This document shows positions 31,531-39,052 of a DNA stretch of 39,052 nucleotides, in pieces. The DNA lies in assembly GCA_020024475.1 (NCBI GenBank), contig JAHHTS010000015.1, forward strand, positions 1 to 39,052. Reading direction: 5' to 3'. The notes under the pieces were generated by a model. It made no database searches. It was not told the origin of the DNA and saw nothing but the letters and a program-made list of their open reading frames with translations. Each line of letters opens with the position of its first letter. The first letter of the stretch is position 1. The position numbers were made by a program, and so were the translations under genes. This stretch comes from Oscillospiraceae bacterium (GTDB taxonomy: Bacteria > Bacillota > Clostridia > Oscillospirales > Ruminococcaceae).

Positions 31531-32330
31531 TGGAGTATAGAAATTTGAAGGGCGTGCCTGATTTTTCTTGTAATGAATACTGTGAAAAAAAGACTAAATA
31601 TTGTCTTTGTATACCTATAATAAATGAAAAAGATAATATTCGTCTTGAACTTGTAAGGGCGAGAATGAACAAGGTGCATACTCTTTGTGATATTATTATT
31701 TGTGATGGTGGTTCAACTGATGGTGGAACTGATGATGATACTCTTATAGCTTTAGGTGTTAATACTCTTTTAACGAAAAGAGGACCAGGTAAACAAGGGG
31801 CACAGCTAAGAATGGGTTTTTATTGGGCATTACAGAGAGGATATGAAGGTATTATAACAATAGATGGAAATAATAAGGATAGTATCGAAGACGTAAAAAA
31901 ATTTATTGAAATGCTTGACATAGGTTATGATTTTGTTCAAGGTTCAAGATTTATAAAAGGTGGACAGGCAATCAATACGCCTTTGTCACGACATTTAGCT
32001 GTAAAATTTATTCATGCACCGATTATATCAATTACTGCAAGAGAAAAATTTACAGATACAACAAATAACTTTAGAGCCTATTCTAAAAAATATCTTACAC
32101 ATCCAGGTGTGCAGCCATTTAGAAATGTATTCAAAACTTATGAATTATTGGCATATCTTTCCACACGTGCATCACAGCTTAGATTGAGAACTTGTGAAGT
32201 ACCAGTAACAAGGGCCTATCCTAATAACGGCAAGATTCCTACAAAGATAAGTCCTTTAAAAGGAAATGCTGAACTAATGAAGATTCTCCTTGCAAATGCA
32301 GTAGGAGCATATAATCCTAAAAACAAATAA
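31530..32330 (+). CDS. Family 2 glycosyltransferase (dolichyl-phosphate-mannose-synthase-like)
   Basis: The 266-residue GT-A protein has no membrane segment. It contains CIPIINEKDNI (27-37), the nucleotide-binding CDGGSTDGG (58-66), GKQGAQLRMGF and IDGNNKDS (111-118, at the DxD place but reading DGN), then VQGSRFIKGG. This pattern is that of enzymes that pass a sugar from a nucleotide to polyprenyl phosphate or a similar acceptor. It overlaps the upstream gene by 1 nt and is followed after 8 nt by the flavoprotein gene. Confidence 0.8.
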   Translation: MEYRNLKGVPDFSCNEYCEKKTKYCLCIPIINEKDNIRLELVRARMNKVHTLCDIIICDGGSTDGGTDDDTLIALGVNTLLTKRGPGKQGAQLRMGFYWALQRGYEGIITIDGNNKDSIEDVKKFIEMLDIGYDFVQGSRFIKGGQAINTPLSRHLAVKFIHAPIISITAREKFTDTTNNFRAYSKKYLTHPGVQPFRNVFKTYELLAYLSTRASQLRLRTCEVPVTRAYPNNGKIPTKISPLKGNAELMKILLANAVGAYNPKNK

Positions 32331-32338
32331 GGTACGAA

Positions 32339-33469
32339 ATGAATTACGATAAAATTATAATAGGCGCGGGTCTTTATGGACTGTATAGCGCTATTTATTG
32401 TGGAAAAAAAGGTGAAAATGTGATTGTATTGGAATGCGATAGCACTCCTTTTTCACGTGCAACATATATAAATCAGGCTCGTGTGCATATGGGTTACCAT
32501 TATCCAAGAAGTATATCAACAGCTGGTAAAAGCAGAGGATATTTTGATAGATTTTGTCTTGATTATCCAGAAAGTATAAAATCTGATTTCACAAAAATTT
32601 ATGCTACAAGTAAGAATTTTTCTTGGACGAATAAAGAACAATTTGAAAAGTTCTGTCATGATACCAATATTCCGTGTGAAACAATTTCTAATACAAAATA
32701 TTTCAAAGACGAAATGTGTGACGGTACATTTATTACTAAGGAGTATACATATGATTGGCGTATTCTCCGAGATGAACTTATTGAAGAAATAAAAAAACTT
32801 TCAAATATAACTTTGAGATTTGATAGCTTTATAACCACAATAGAACAAATTGGTGAAAAGTATAAAATAATTTTAAAAGATGGAACGGAATTTACCGCTC
32901 CTTTTGTGCTTAACAGCACATATGCAAGCGTTAATCAAATCAACAGTTTAGTAGGATTTGAAACATTTCCAATCAAGTACGAACTTTGCGAAATAATTTT
33001 ATGCAATGTTAGCGACGAGCTAAAAGATGTGGGCATTACAGTGATGGACGGACCATTTTTCTCAATTATGCCTTTTGGAAAAACAGGTTACCATTCACTT
33101 ACAAGTGTTACCTTTACCCCACATGTTACAAGTTATGATAAGCTTCCAACTTTTGAATGCCAAAATGGAATAGAAGACTATTGTACTCCACATCACCTTG
33201 GAAATTGCAATAACTGTCCACATAAACCTAAAAGTGCATGGGGATACATGTCACAGCTTGCTAGAAAATATCTTAAAGATGACTATAAATTTGAATATTC
33301 ACACTCGCTGTTTTCAATGAAACCTATTCTTAAAATGAGTGAAATAGATGACAGCAGACCAACACTAATTAAAGTATTTAGCAAAAAGCCATACTTTGTA
33401 AGTGTATTGTCAGGAAAAATAAATACAGTTTATGATTTACAGGAGGTTCTTGATGGTGAGTTTGAATAA
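32339..33469 (+). CDS. FAD-dependent oxidoreductase of a sugar cluster
   Basis: The 376-residue flavoprotein has the dinucleotide motif IIIGAGLYGLYSA (6-18) and an acidic strand end VLECD. The stretch NQARVHMGYHYPRS (45-58) is typical of DAO-type oxidoreductases encoded in polysaccharide clusters. A Cys/His group, C274, C282, H285, H286, C290, C293 and H295, could bind a metal. The substrate is unknown; oxidation of a sugar or amino sugar is inferred. Its last 17 nt overlap the next gene, whose AGGAGG site lies inside this one. Confidence 0.75.
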   Translation: MNYDKIIIGAGLYGLYSAIYCGKKGENVIVLECDSTPFSRATYINQARVHMGYHYPRSISTAGKSRGYFDRFCLDYPESIKSDFTKIYATSKNFSWTNKEQFEKFCHDTNIPCETISNTKYFKDEMCDGTFITKEYTYDWRILRDELIEEIKKLSNITLRFDSFITTIEQIGEKYKIILKDGTEFTAPFVLNSTYASVNQINSLVGFETFPIKYELCEIILCNVSDELKDVGITVMDGPFFSIMPFGKTGYHSLTSVTFTPHVTSYDKLPTFECQNGIEDYCTPHHLGNCNNCPHKPKSAWGYMSQLARKYLKDDYKFEYSHSLFSMKPILKMSEIDDSRPTLIKVFSKKPYFVSVLSGKINTVYDLQEVLDGEFE

Positions 33470-34391
33470 AGAAAAAAACTTCGTTTCAGCAGTTGTTTAT
33501 CTATATAATAATGAAAACGAAGTAAGCTTTTTTTTGAATACAGTAAATAATTTATTTAAACAAAATTTCGAAAAATATGAAATAATTTGTGTTAATGATT
33601 GCTCCACAGATAAAACAACATCTCAAGTAGAAAAATTTTGTGAAGAAAATAATGTAAAAAGTCTTACACTTATAAATACAAGTTTTTTTCAAGGCGTAGA
33701 AAATGCTATGGTTGCAGGTTTGGATATTTCAATAGGTGACTTTGTTTTTGAATTTGATAGTCCTTTTGTAGATTATAATCCTGAAACTATAATGGATATA
33801 TACTATAAGAGTCTTGAAGAAAATGATATTGTTTTTGCTATACCTCAAGGAACATCACGATTTACATCAAAAATATTTTACAAGCTATTTAATACTTTTT
33901 CTAATATGCAATATAAGATTAAAACACAGCGATTTTCAGTTATATCACGCCGTGGAATTAATCGTGTAAAATCTATGGGTGTGAAAACAGTTTATAGAAA
34001 AGCAGTTTATGCTTCATGTGGGCTTCCAGTTTCTGAAATTGTTTATTCACCTACAACAAATGAAAAAATTACCGATACACAGAAGTCAGTAAAAAATGAT
34101 TTAGCACTTAATAGTCTTATTCTTTTTACAGATATAGGGTATAAAATCAGTATCACATTAAGTATTCTTATGGCAATGGTGCTTATGCTAGTTGGCATAT
34201 ACACTGTTGTAATTTTTCTTTCTGCAAATCCAGTAGCAGGGTGGACAACTACAATGTTAGTGGTTTCATTAGGTTTTTTCGGATTATTTATTCTTCTAGC
34301 TTTTGTGCTTAAATACTTATCACTTATACTTAATATGGTATTTACTCAGAAACAATATGTGATTGAAAGCATTAGAAAGATAACAAAATAA
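33453..34391 (+). CDS. Family 2 glycosyltransferase with C-terminal membrane anchor (GtrB-like)
   Basis: The 312-residue protein has a GT-A domain with VNDCSTDKT (48-56), but the usual DADLQ-like acidic motif reads FEFDSPFVDY (99-108). Two membrane segments follow (about 228-250 and 264-288), the layout of GtrB/DPM-type enzymes that load polyprenyl phosphate. I start at the ATG at 33453, 7 nt after AGGAGG, instead of an upstream ATG at 33432 lying inside the flavoprotein gene. It likely makes the lipid-linked donor for the GT-C enzyme that follows after 44 nt. Confidence 0.8.
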   Translation: MVSLNKEKNFVSAVVYLYNNENEVSFFLNTVNNLFKQNFEKYEIICVNDCSTDKTTSQVEKFCEENNVKSLTLINTSFFQGVENAMVAGLDISIGDFVFEFDSPFVDYNPETIMDIYYKSLEENDIVFAIPQGTSRFTSKIFYKLFNTFSNMQYKIKTQRFSVISRRGINRVKSMGVKTVYRKAVYASCGLPVSEIVYSPTTNEKITDTQKSVKNDLALNSLILFTDIGYKISITLSILMAMVLMLVGIYTVVIFLSANPVAGWTTTMLVVSLGFFGLFILLAFVLKYLSLILNMVFTQKQYVIESIRKITK

Positions 34392-34435
34392 TTTGCATTT
34401 TTGTTGCATATAATTTTTAGAAAAGAGATTTCTTA

Positions 34436-36070
34436 ATGTTAAAAAAAGATATTAGTTACAAAAAATGTTTAGTCATTGCAGCTGTTTTTTCTCTGCTCCG
34501 ACTGTTCATTTCTTCACAACAAATGGTATTTATAATGCCTAATTCAGCTCCACTTGATGATGATTTATATTTTAACTTAGCAAATAATATAGTAAGTGGA
34601 AATTGGTTAGGAGAGTATAATTATTTAACTCTTTCTAAATATCCATTTTTTGCAGTGTATCTAGCAGTTCTTCATTTATTAAATATACCTTATCTTGTTG
34701 GTAACTGTATTATGCTTATATTGGGCGGAGCAATTACTGTTTTTTGTTTTGCTCCTATTTTAAAAACAAACTGGAGCAAATTAGCTTTGTTTTTAGTCTT
34801 TATTTACAATCCAGCAACATACACAAGCTATAATTTAAGGGTATACCGTGATTCAATCTTTCCACTTTTATGTACTGTGTTTTTTGTTGGATTAGCCGGG
34901 TGGGCTTTGCGTTTAAAAAAAGATATAAAATATAATATAGGCTTTTTGATTATATCTGGTGTAGCACTAGGAACAGCATATATTACAAGAGAGGACGGCT
35001 ATTGGCTATTTCCTTTTGCAATTGTGGCTATGATAATATGTGGTATATATATTTTTACCGATAAAAACTTGGACAAAAAAATACTTAGAATTCTATCAAT
35101 GGCCATACCTGGACTTATAACAACTATATTTGTAATAACTATTTGTAGTATAAATAATAAATATTACGGTAGGTTTATTTTAACTGATTTTAATAGTGGT
35201 TCATTTGCTAGTTGTTATGGTGCGATGACAAGTTTGTCTCAAGATAATTGGAAACCATTAGTGGTGGTACCAGAAGATGTTCGTGAAAGAATGTATCAAG
35301 ATTGCAAAAGCTTTACTCCTTTTAAAGAATATCTTGAAGACGGGCCTATTGAAAGAGGATATAAAAATCCAGAGCTTGGAGATTATCAGGCAGGTTCTTT
35401 TTATTGGCGGATTCGTCGTACAGCACAAGAATTAGGATTTTATAAAAGCGCTCAAAAAGCCGATGAATTTTGGAGTCAACTGGAATCGGAAGTAAAACTG
35501 ATTTGGAAACAAGATGAAAACGCTTTGCCTTTGCGTTCATCCTTAACACCTCCGATAAGACGAGAATATGTAAAACCAGTAATAAAAGATGCTTTTAGCA
35601 GTATGTTTAAAGTTATTACTTGGTATGGAATAGATTCTTATCAAAGTTCTTTAAGTGATTTATCTACAGGGCAAATAGAAAAATGGGAAAACTTCCTTCA
35701 TAATAAAAGTAATTATTCTGCCATAGAAAATACCGACATTCCTTATCACACCAAAATTCAAAATATTTGCTATAAATTTTTGGACGGAGTAACATGGATT
35801 TATCGTGTATTTACAATTCCACTTTTGATCTTTGCATTTGTACAAATTTTTAGAACAATTTCAAAATTTAGAAATCAAAATCTGGAAAATCAAATAATGG
35901 CTCTGGTACTTTTAGGATTTGCACTCATGGCCGTGTTTAGAATTTTTATAATATCATTTATGGAAATAGCAGCGTTTAATATTGGTTTCTATACTATGTA
36001 TTTAGGTGCGGTTTATCCACTTATAGTTTTGGTTTGTTTTTTTGGAATAGTACTATATAAACAAAATTAA
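34436..36070 (+). CDS. GT-C-fold membrane glycosyltransferase-like protein
   Basis: The 544-residue polytopic protein has about ten to twelve membrane segments: roughly eight in the N-terminal half, a soluble loop of about 190 residues (270-455), then three. The first extracytoplasmic loop holds PLDDDLYF (39-46), resembling the catalytic acidic pair of GT39/ArnT-type enzymes, and RVYRDS and TREDGYW follow in later loops. GT-C enzymes move a sugar from polyprenyl phosphate onto a surface acceptor on the outer membrane face. The acceptor is unknown. It is the last operon gene, before a terminator. Confidence 0.7.
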   Translation: MLKKDISYKKCLVIAAVFSLLRLFISSQQMVFIMPNSAPLDDDLYFNLANNIVSGNWLGEYNYLTLSKYPFFAVYLAVLHLLNIPYLVGNCIMLILGGAITVFCFAPILKTNWSKLALFLVFIYNPATYTSYNLRVYRDSIFPLLCTVFFVGLAGWALRLKKDIKYNIGFLIISGVALGTAYITREDGYWLFPFAIVAMIICGIYIFTDKNLDKKILRILSMAIPGLITTIFVITICSINNKYYGRFILTDFNSGSFASCYGAMTSLSQDNWKPLVVVPEDVRERMYQDCKSFTPFKEYLEDGPIERGYKNPELGDYQAGSFYWRIRRTAQELGFYKSAQKADEFWSQLESEVKLIWKQDENALPLRSSLTPPIRREYVKPVIKDAFSSMFKVITWYGIDSYQSSLSDLSTGQIEKWENFLHNKSNYSAIENTDIPYHTKIQNICYKFLDGVTWIYRVFTIPLLIFAFVQIFRTISKFRNQNLENQIMALVLLGFALMAVFRIFIISFMEIAAFNIGFYTMYLGAVYPLIVLVCFFGIVLYKQN

Positions 36071-36075
36071 AATTT

Positions 36076-36107
36076 AGCACTCAGATTTTTCTGAGTGCTT
36101 TTTGTTT
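36076..36107 (+). terminator. Terminator of the sugar operon
   Basis: AGCACTCAG (36076-36084) pairs perfectly with CTGAGTGCT (36091-36099) around ATTTTT and is followed by TTTTGTTT. Confidence 0.88.
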
Positions 36108-36109
36108 AA

Positions 36110-36115
36110 TATAAT
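36110..36115 (+). promoter_or_regulatory. Possible -10 of the small PH-like gene
   Basis: TATAAT at 36110-36115 sits between the terminator and the gene; only a weak -35 (TTTTCT, 36087-36092) is at the right distance. Transcription would then begin at the foot of the hairpin at 36120. Confidence 0.3.
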
Positions 36116-36119
36116 ATAT

Positions 36120-36143
36120 ACCTCCTAAAATGAAATAGGAGGT
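36120..36143 (+). promoter_or_regulatory. Hairpin that sequesters the ribosome binding site
   Basis: ACCTCCTA (36120-36127) pairs perfectly with TAGGAGGT (36136-36143) around an 8-nt loop. The right arm is the complete Shine-Dalgarno sequence of the gene starting at 36150, so the folded RNA would block translation. Confidence 0.65.
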
Positions 36144-36149
36144 GTGCGT

Positions 36150-36530
36150 ATGTATATTATTATGCCATTTTGTAAATTAGTCATAATTTCTATATGGTTA
36201 TTAGTATTTGTCATTGTGCATTTACTAATTAACGATATAATAACTACATTATTGATGATAATAGTTGGAATATGGCTTTGGTTATATATGAGCGGTTTAA
36301 AAATTAAAATAGAAAATGATTGTATAATAAAACAAACCGGAAAACTTTTCAACAGAAGACTGTATATAATGTTGAAAAATATTTCTAGTTTTCAAGTTAT
36401 AGCATTTTTTCCTAATTTTCCAACCATAATAAGATTATATTGTTATGATAAAAAAATTCTGATTTTTGGTCTTAATGGTAATCAAGCAAGACATATAGAA
36501 AAAATAATAATGGAAATAACAGGTCTTTAA
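36150..36530 (+). CDS. Small membrane protein with PH-like domain
   Basis: The 126-residue protein has two membrane segments (about 6-27 and 32-48), then a beta-rich part beginning LKIKIENDCIIKQTGKLFNR and ending in a C-terminal helix (about 112-126). This matches small bacterial PH-like membrane proteins of unknown function. The ATG at 36150 is 6 nt after AGGAGGT; a GTG at 36144 is too close to that site. It is the only gene between the sugar operon and the IS remnant, and its ribosome binding site is masked by a hairpin. Confidence 0.65.
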   Translation: MYIIMPFCKLVIISIWLLVFVIVHLLINDIITTLLMIIVGIWLWLYMSGLKIKIENDCIIKQTGKLFNRRLYIMLKNISSFQVIAFFPNFPTIIRLYCYDKKILIFGLNGNQARHIEKIIMEITGL

Positions 36531-36864
36531 AGGATAATATGTAATTTATGTGATATGATAATTACTAATGTATTTTTGTTGTATTATTTGTACCTATATT
36601 AGATGGTCGAAAATTAGAGTTTATTTTATTATTATAAATAAAAACTTCGCTTATAAAATATAATAAAACATTATAATAATATGCCTCTACAGAAAATGAA
36701 GAAATATATGATAGTAAAAAAGAAATTTATATTAGTTTCAAAATATTGAAAAATGAATTTATAATCGAATTTGTTATAAAGCATAACTAATCTTATGCAA
36801 AATATTTATATAAAAAAGAGCAAAGTATCCCTAATATTTACCTAAATTTCTTGCCACATGAAAG
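36531..36864. other. Non-coding stretch without recognisable gene
   Basis: This AT-rich stretch has no intact gene. A 35-codon open fragment (36683-36790) is seen but has no start. AAAGTATCC (36824-36832) and GGATACTTT (36893-36901) form an inverted pair near the end of the IS remnant. Confidence 0.5.
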
Positions 36865-37385
36865 TTAATTGAATAATAAAGAAATATCACATGGATACTT
36901 TATTAAAACTTTAAGAGTCATCCATTTTGTTTTAGCTTGAATTCGTTCACCATTGTAGTAATTGTTAGACTCATCAATAGCTTTTGAAAATTGTTATAAT
37001 GATTTATAGGTTGATTATTTTCTATAATATATTTCTGTTTTCATTATTCAGCTATCATAGCAATTACATTATCTAAGTATAGATTTATTGTTTCATATTT
37101 TTAAAATGTGTTTTGTAATATTGATTCTGATATTTACAGTTTATACTTTTAAACGAATTTGTTCTTCACATTCGGATTCATTTAAAGGTGCAGTTGGATT
37201 GATGTTCGTTTTCTTTTCATGAGTTCTAATTAGCTGGTATGCTTTATTTTTAATTTACAAGTTTTATACTCATTCAAGTTTTTCATTAAGTGTCAATTAT
37301 ATATTTTTATTAGAATGTTTTACAGCTTGTTCAATTTTTGACCATAGTGTAATTTTTTCTTTAAAGGTATGTGGCTTTTACACAT
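36865..37385 (-). pseudogene. Decayed IS3-family transposase (OrfB C-terminal part)
   Basis: Reading the minus strand in one frame gives NCYD (37054-37065), MKTEIYYRK, then QFSKAIDESNNYYNGERIQA and KTKWMT, with in-frame stops after CYDS, after YYRK and before QFS. These match the IS3-family DDE integrase C-terminus (GNCYDNA..ESFF..LK.E, then YNN.RIQ.KLKGMSP). The DDE glutamate region is partly deleted. Similarity fades beyond about 37100; the region up to 37385 is AT-rich, full of stops, and probably belongs to the same element. No intact ends or target duplication could be fixed. Confidence 0.7.
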
Positions 37386-37409
37386 TATGATTTGTATTAA
37401 CAACTGTAA

Positions 37410-37452
37410 CGAATAAAAACCCCCTCTACTGCTTGGTTAAGTAAAGGGGGTT
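37410..37452 (-). terminator. Terminator of the panT gene
   Basis: AACCCCCT-C-TACT (37418-37430) pairs with AGTA-A-AGGGGGTT (37440-37452), with one mismatch. On the minus strand it is followed by TTTATTC after the GGGGGTT arm. Confidence 0.8.
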
Positions 37453-37479
37453 ACATATCAGCCTCGTGGCTATTTAATA

Positions 37480-38064
37480 TTATTTAGAAAATTTTATAAC
37501 AGCTTTGCTTACCACACTGCTTATACCAAAACAAACTACTGCTTCGATAAGTCCTTGTACACCCACAAACAAAACTATAAAGTTAAATGGGTTAGTTGCA
37601 CCAATTACAGATGCAAAATTCTGTATGTATTCAGTGTTGTAAAAACAAATTACAAGACTACTCATAAAAAATAGTGTGTTAAGAAGTGGTGAAATTAGAC
37701 TTGCTATTGCTATTGAAAAATTTTTATTTGAACAAGCTTTGTAAATAACACCAGCTAACCAACCAGCTAAAGCTCTTGCTGCAACACATACTATAAAAGT
37801 TTTTATAAAACTAATACTAAGGAGGGCTGAACCAAAAATACTGCTACCGAAACAAGTCCGGAAACTTGTAAGTCCAAAAGCAAGTCCAAGTATAGCTCCA
37901 GCTGATGGACCAAGCACAATAGCCCCTACTGTAACAGGCACCATTAAAAAAGAAATCTCTAATCCAGGGGTACGAAAATATCCTAAAGGTGTGTACGCCA
38001 TGATAAGTAAAATTGCGATAAGTAATGACAGTTGTGTCATTTTCAATGTTTTTGTGTTTTTCAT
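37480..38064 (-). CDS. panT: ECF transporter S component, probable pantothenate (PanT)
   Basis: The 194-residue integral membrane protein has about six segments and the ECF S-component pattern, starting MKNTKTLKMTQLSLLIAILL and with VPVTVGAIVLGPSAGAILGL followed by AFGLTSF. S components bind a vitamin and associate with the shared EcfT/EcfA module, which is not in this window. The pantothenate assignment rests on this pattern and on the upstream CoaX-like gene; another vitamin is possible. The ATG at 38064 has AAAGGAG 8 nt upstream, whereas the longer frame to 38163 lacks a site. The leader between 38065 and 38178 can fold and mask this site. Confidence 0.75.
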   Translation of the reverse strand: MKNTKTLKMTQLSLLIAILLIMAYTPLGYFRTPGLEISFLMVPVTVGAIVLGPSAGAILGLAFGLTSFRTCFGSSIFGSALLSISFIKTFIVCVAARALAGWLAGVIYKACSNKNFSIAIASLISPLLNTLFFMSSLVICFYNTEYIQNFASVIGATNPFNFIVLFVGVQGLIEAVVCFGISSVVSKAVIKFSK

Positions 38065-38072
38065 ATTTAGTT

Positions 38073-38149
38073 CTCCTTTACTGCTGTCCTGTTCTAATAA
38101 CTGGTACAGCGTTAAGCTTTTTAGGGTGAGAATACACCCAACTAAGGAG
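38073..38149 (-). promoter_or_regulatory. Structured leader of panT, riboswitch-like three-stem element
   Basis: On the minus strand CTCCTT (38149-38144) can pair with the AAGGAG part of the ribosome binding site AAAGGAG (38079-38073). Enclosed are two hairpins: GGGTG/CACCC (38139-38124), and one with stems GCTGT/ACAGC, CC/GG and GTT/AAC interrupted by single adenines (38110-38083). The whole is a three-way junction that would hide the ribosome binding site. It resembles the described pan RNA motif (stem-loops with bulged adenines) but was not matched to a model. Confidence 0.5.
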
Positions 38150-38178
38150 TATATACCAAACACACAAAAAATACAATA

Positions 38179-38949
38179 TTATTTATTATTCTTTTCGTAA
38201 ATAATTTTTAATCCTTCTAAAACAAGATTTTCATCATAAATAATATTGCTTTTGCAATGTGATAAAATAATTTCAGAAATATCACCAGTAGCAACACAGT
38301 ATAGTTTTTCGCCAAGTTCTTCTTTGAATCGGTTTATCATTCCATCTATAGTACTTGCTGTTCCTAATATAAGACCAGATTGAACATTTTGTGTGGTGTT
38401 TGTACCTATAACGCTTTTAGGAGATTGTGATAAATCAATCAAAGGAAGTTGGGCTGTATTTTCATTAAGCGATTTAGCGCTTAGTTTAATTCCGGGTAGT
38501 ATTGCACCACCAATAAACACTCCATTATCATCTAGTGCAAACATTGAAAGGGCTGTGCACATTGATATAAGTAAACAGGGCATAGGATATTTCTTGTTTA
38601 ATGCCACAGATTGACATATAAGGCTTGATCCTATTTGACTAGGATTTTCAGATTTTATCTTGAGACCAGTTTTTAATTTAGGACCTACTATATATATCTT
38701 TTCTTTATAAATATATGTAATAGCCTCTTTAATAGTTGTTGTAAGAGATGGAACAACACAAGATATAATACACCCTGTAATATTTGATGTTTCAAAATTG
38801 TATAGTTCGAATATGGATTTGAATATAACAGCATACTCTGGAGAGGTTTTATTGTTATCACTACTTATACTGGCTTTAAATAGTAGATAATCTTCATTAA
38901 ATACACCAAGAGTTATTATACTATTACTTACATTAACACATAAAATCAT
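38179..38949 (-). CDS. Type III pantothenate kinase (CoaX)-like protein lacking catalytic motifs
   Basis: The 256-residue protein aligns along its length with CoaX, the ASKHA-fold enzyme that phosphorylates pantothenate. GGAILPG (147-153), NTAQLP (164-169) and GTNTTQNVQSGLILG (182-196) are kept. The three acidic signatures are not: DxGNT reads NVSNS (Asn6), GADR reads GSSL (107-110) and the DFGTATT region reads SMCTALS (129-135). It is therefore probably inactive as a kinase. The start is the ATG at 38949 after AAGAGGT. It precedes panT by 114 nt on the same strand, suggesting a role in pantothenate sensing or uptake. Confidence 0.85.
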   Translation of the reverse strand: MILCVNVSNSIITLGVFNEDYLLFKASISSDNNKTSPEYAVIFKSIFELYNFETSNITGCIISCVVPSLTTTIKEAITYIYKEKIYIVGPKLKTGLKIKSENPSQIGSSLICQSVALNKKYPMPCLLISMCTALSMFALDDNGVFIGGAILPGIKLSAKSLNENTAQLPLIDLSQSPKSVIGTNTTQNVQSGLILGTASTIDGMINRFKEELGEKLYCVATGDISEIILSHCKSNIIYDENLVLEGLKIIYEKNNK

Positions 38950-39052
38950 AATATACCTCTTAATATCTATATAATATATGTCTAATATTACAATAATATA
39001 ATAAAATTTTCAATATTGGTAAAAAAAGCAGGAAGAAAGAATTTTTCTCAAA

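Noticed and set aside
36683..36790. Open fragment of 35 codons reading like the ATP-binding end of a GHKL-type kinase (ENEEIYDSKKEIYISFKIL)
   Set aside because: It has no start codon, no ribosome binding site and too little sequence for a family call; chance in AT-rich DNA is likely.
1..39052. CRISPR array
   Set aside because: I found no series of equal-length direct repeats with regular spacers and no cas-like gene; the TTTTCAACA repeats are short and irregularly spaced.

Overview
The window is the replication-origin region of a low-GC Gram-positive bacterium, most likely a spore-forming member of the Clostridia (Oscillospirales/Ruminococcaceae-like). The grounds are the order rpmH-dnaA-dnaN-yaaA-recF-remB-gyrB-gyrA-mnmE-mnmG-rsmG-noc-parA-parB-serS, the very AT-rich spacers, the sporulation-type cortex genes (pdaA, cwlD) and matches to Spo0A boxes. 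Genes left of about 10.1 kb mostly run on the minus strand and genes to the right mostly on the plus strand, as expected for leading-strand genes around oriC. The dnaA-dnaN spacer (11773-12210) holds the probable origin: repeats of a 9-mer close to TTTTCAACA, a GC-rich block, four TAC trinucleotides (DnaA-trio-like) and an AT-rich tract.

Left arm (1-10129): tRNA-Leu(CAG); a cwlD/pdaA pair for spore-cortex muramic-delta-lactam; a D-Ala-D-Ala carboxypeptidase on the opposite strand; a short QueG-like double-cluster ferredoxin protein; a second cluster of DnaA-box-like repeats with a perfect 20-bp inverted repeat; tRNA-Thr(CGT); an AI-2E-family membrane protein; an XRE regulator with a small membrane protein; then jag-yidC-yidD-rnpA-rpmH.

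Right arm (10477-29091): replication initiation (dnaA, dnaN, recF), gyrase with a YcxB-like gene between the subunits, tRNA-modification genes (mnmE, mnmG), rsmG, a ParB-like/Noc gene that is inverted and flanked by two parS-type palindromes, parA, parB and serS.

Accessory right end (29195-39052): a 53-residue protein of unknown function; a spacer with three Spo0A-box-like sequences and a 15-bp perfect inverted repeat; a tightly packed six-gene operon (SDR, TIM-barrel isomerase, two family-2 glycosyltransferases, a flavoprotein and a GT-C-like membrane enzyme) that looks like a lipid-linked sugar pathway; a small PH-like membrane protein whose ribosome binding site is locked in a perfect hairpin; a decayed IS3-family transposase; and a panT-type ECF substrate component downstream of a CoaX homologue that has lost all three signature Asp residues. 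A folded leader able to mask the panT ribosome binding site lies between those two genes.

The best candidates for something undescribed are the CoaX-like pseudoenzyme with its structured panT leader, the six-gene sugar operon with its possible sporulation control, and the variant DnaA-box system including the distal cluster at 4.3-4.6 kb. All calls come from reading the sequence and were not checked against databases.
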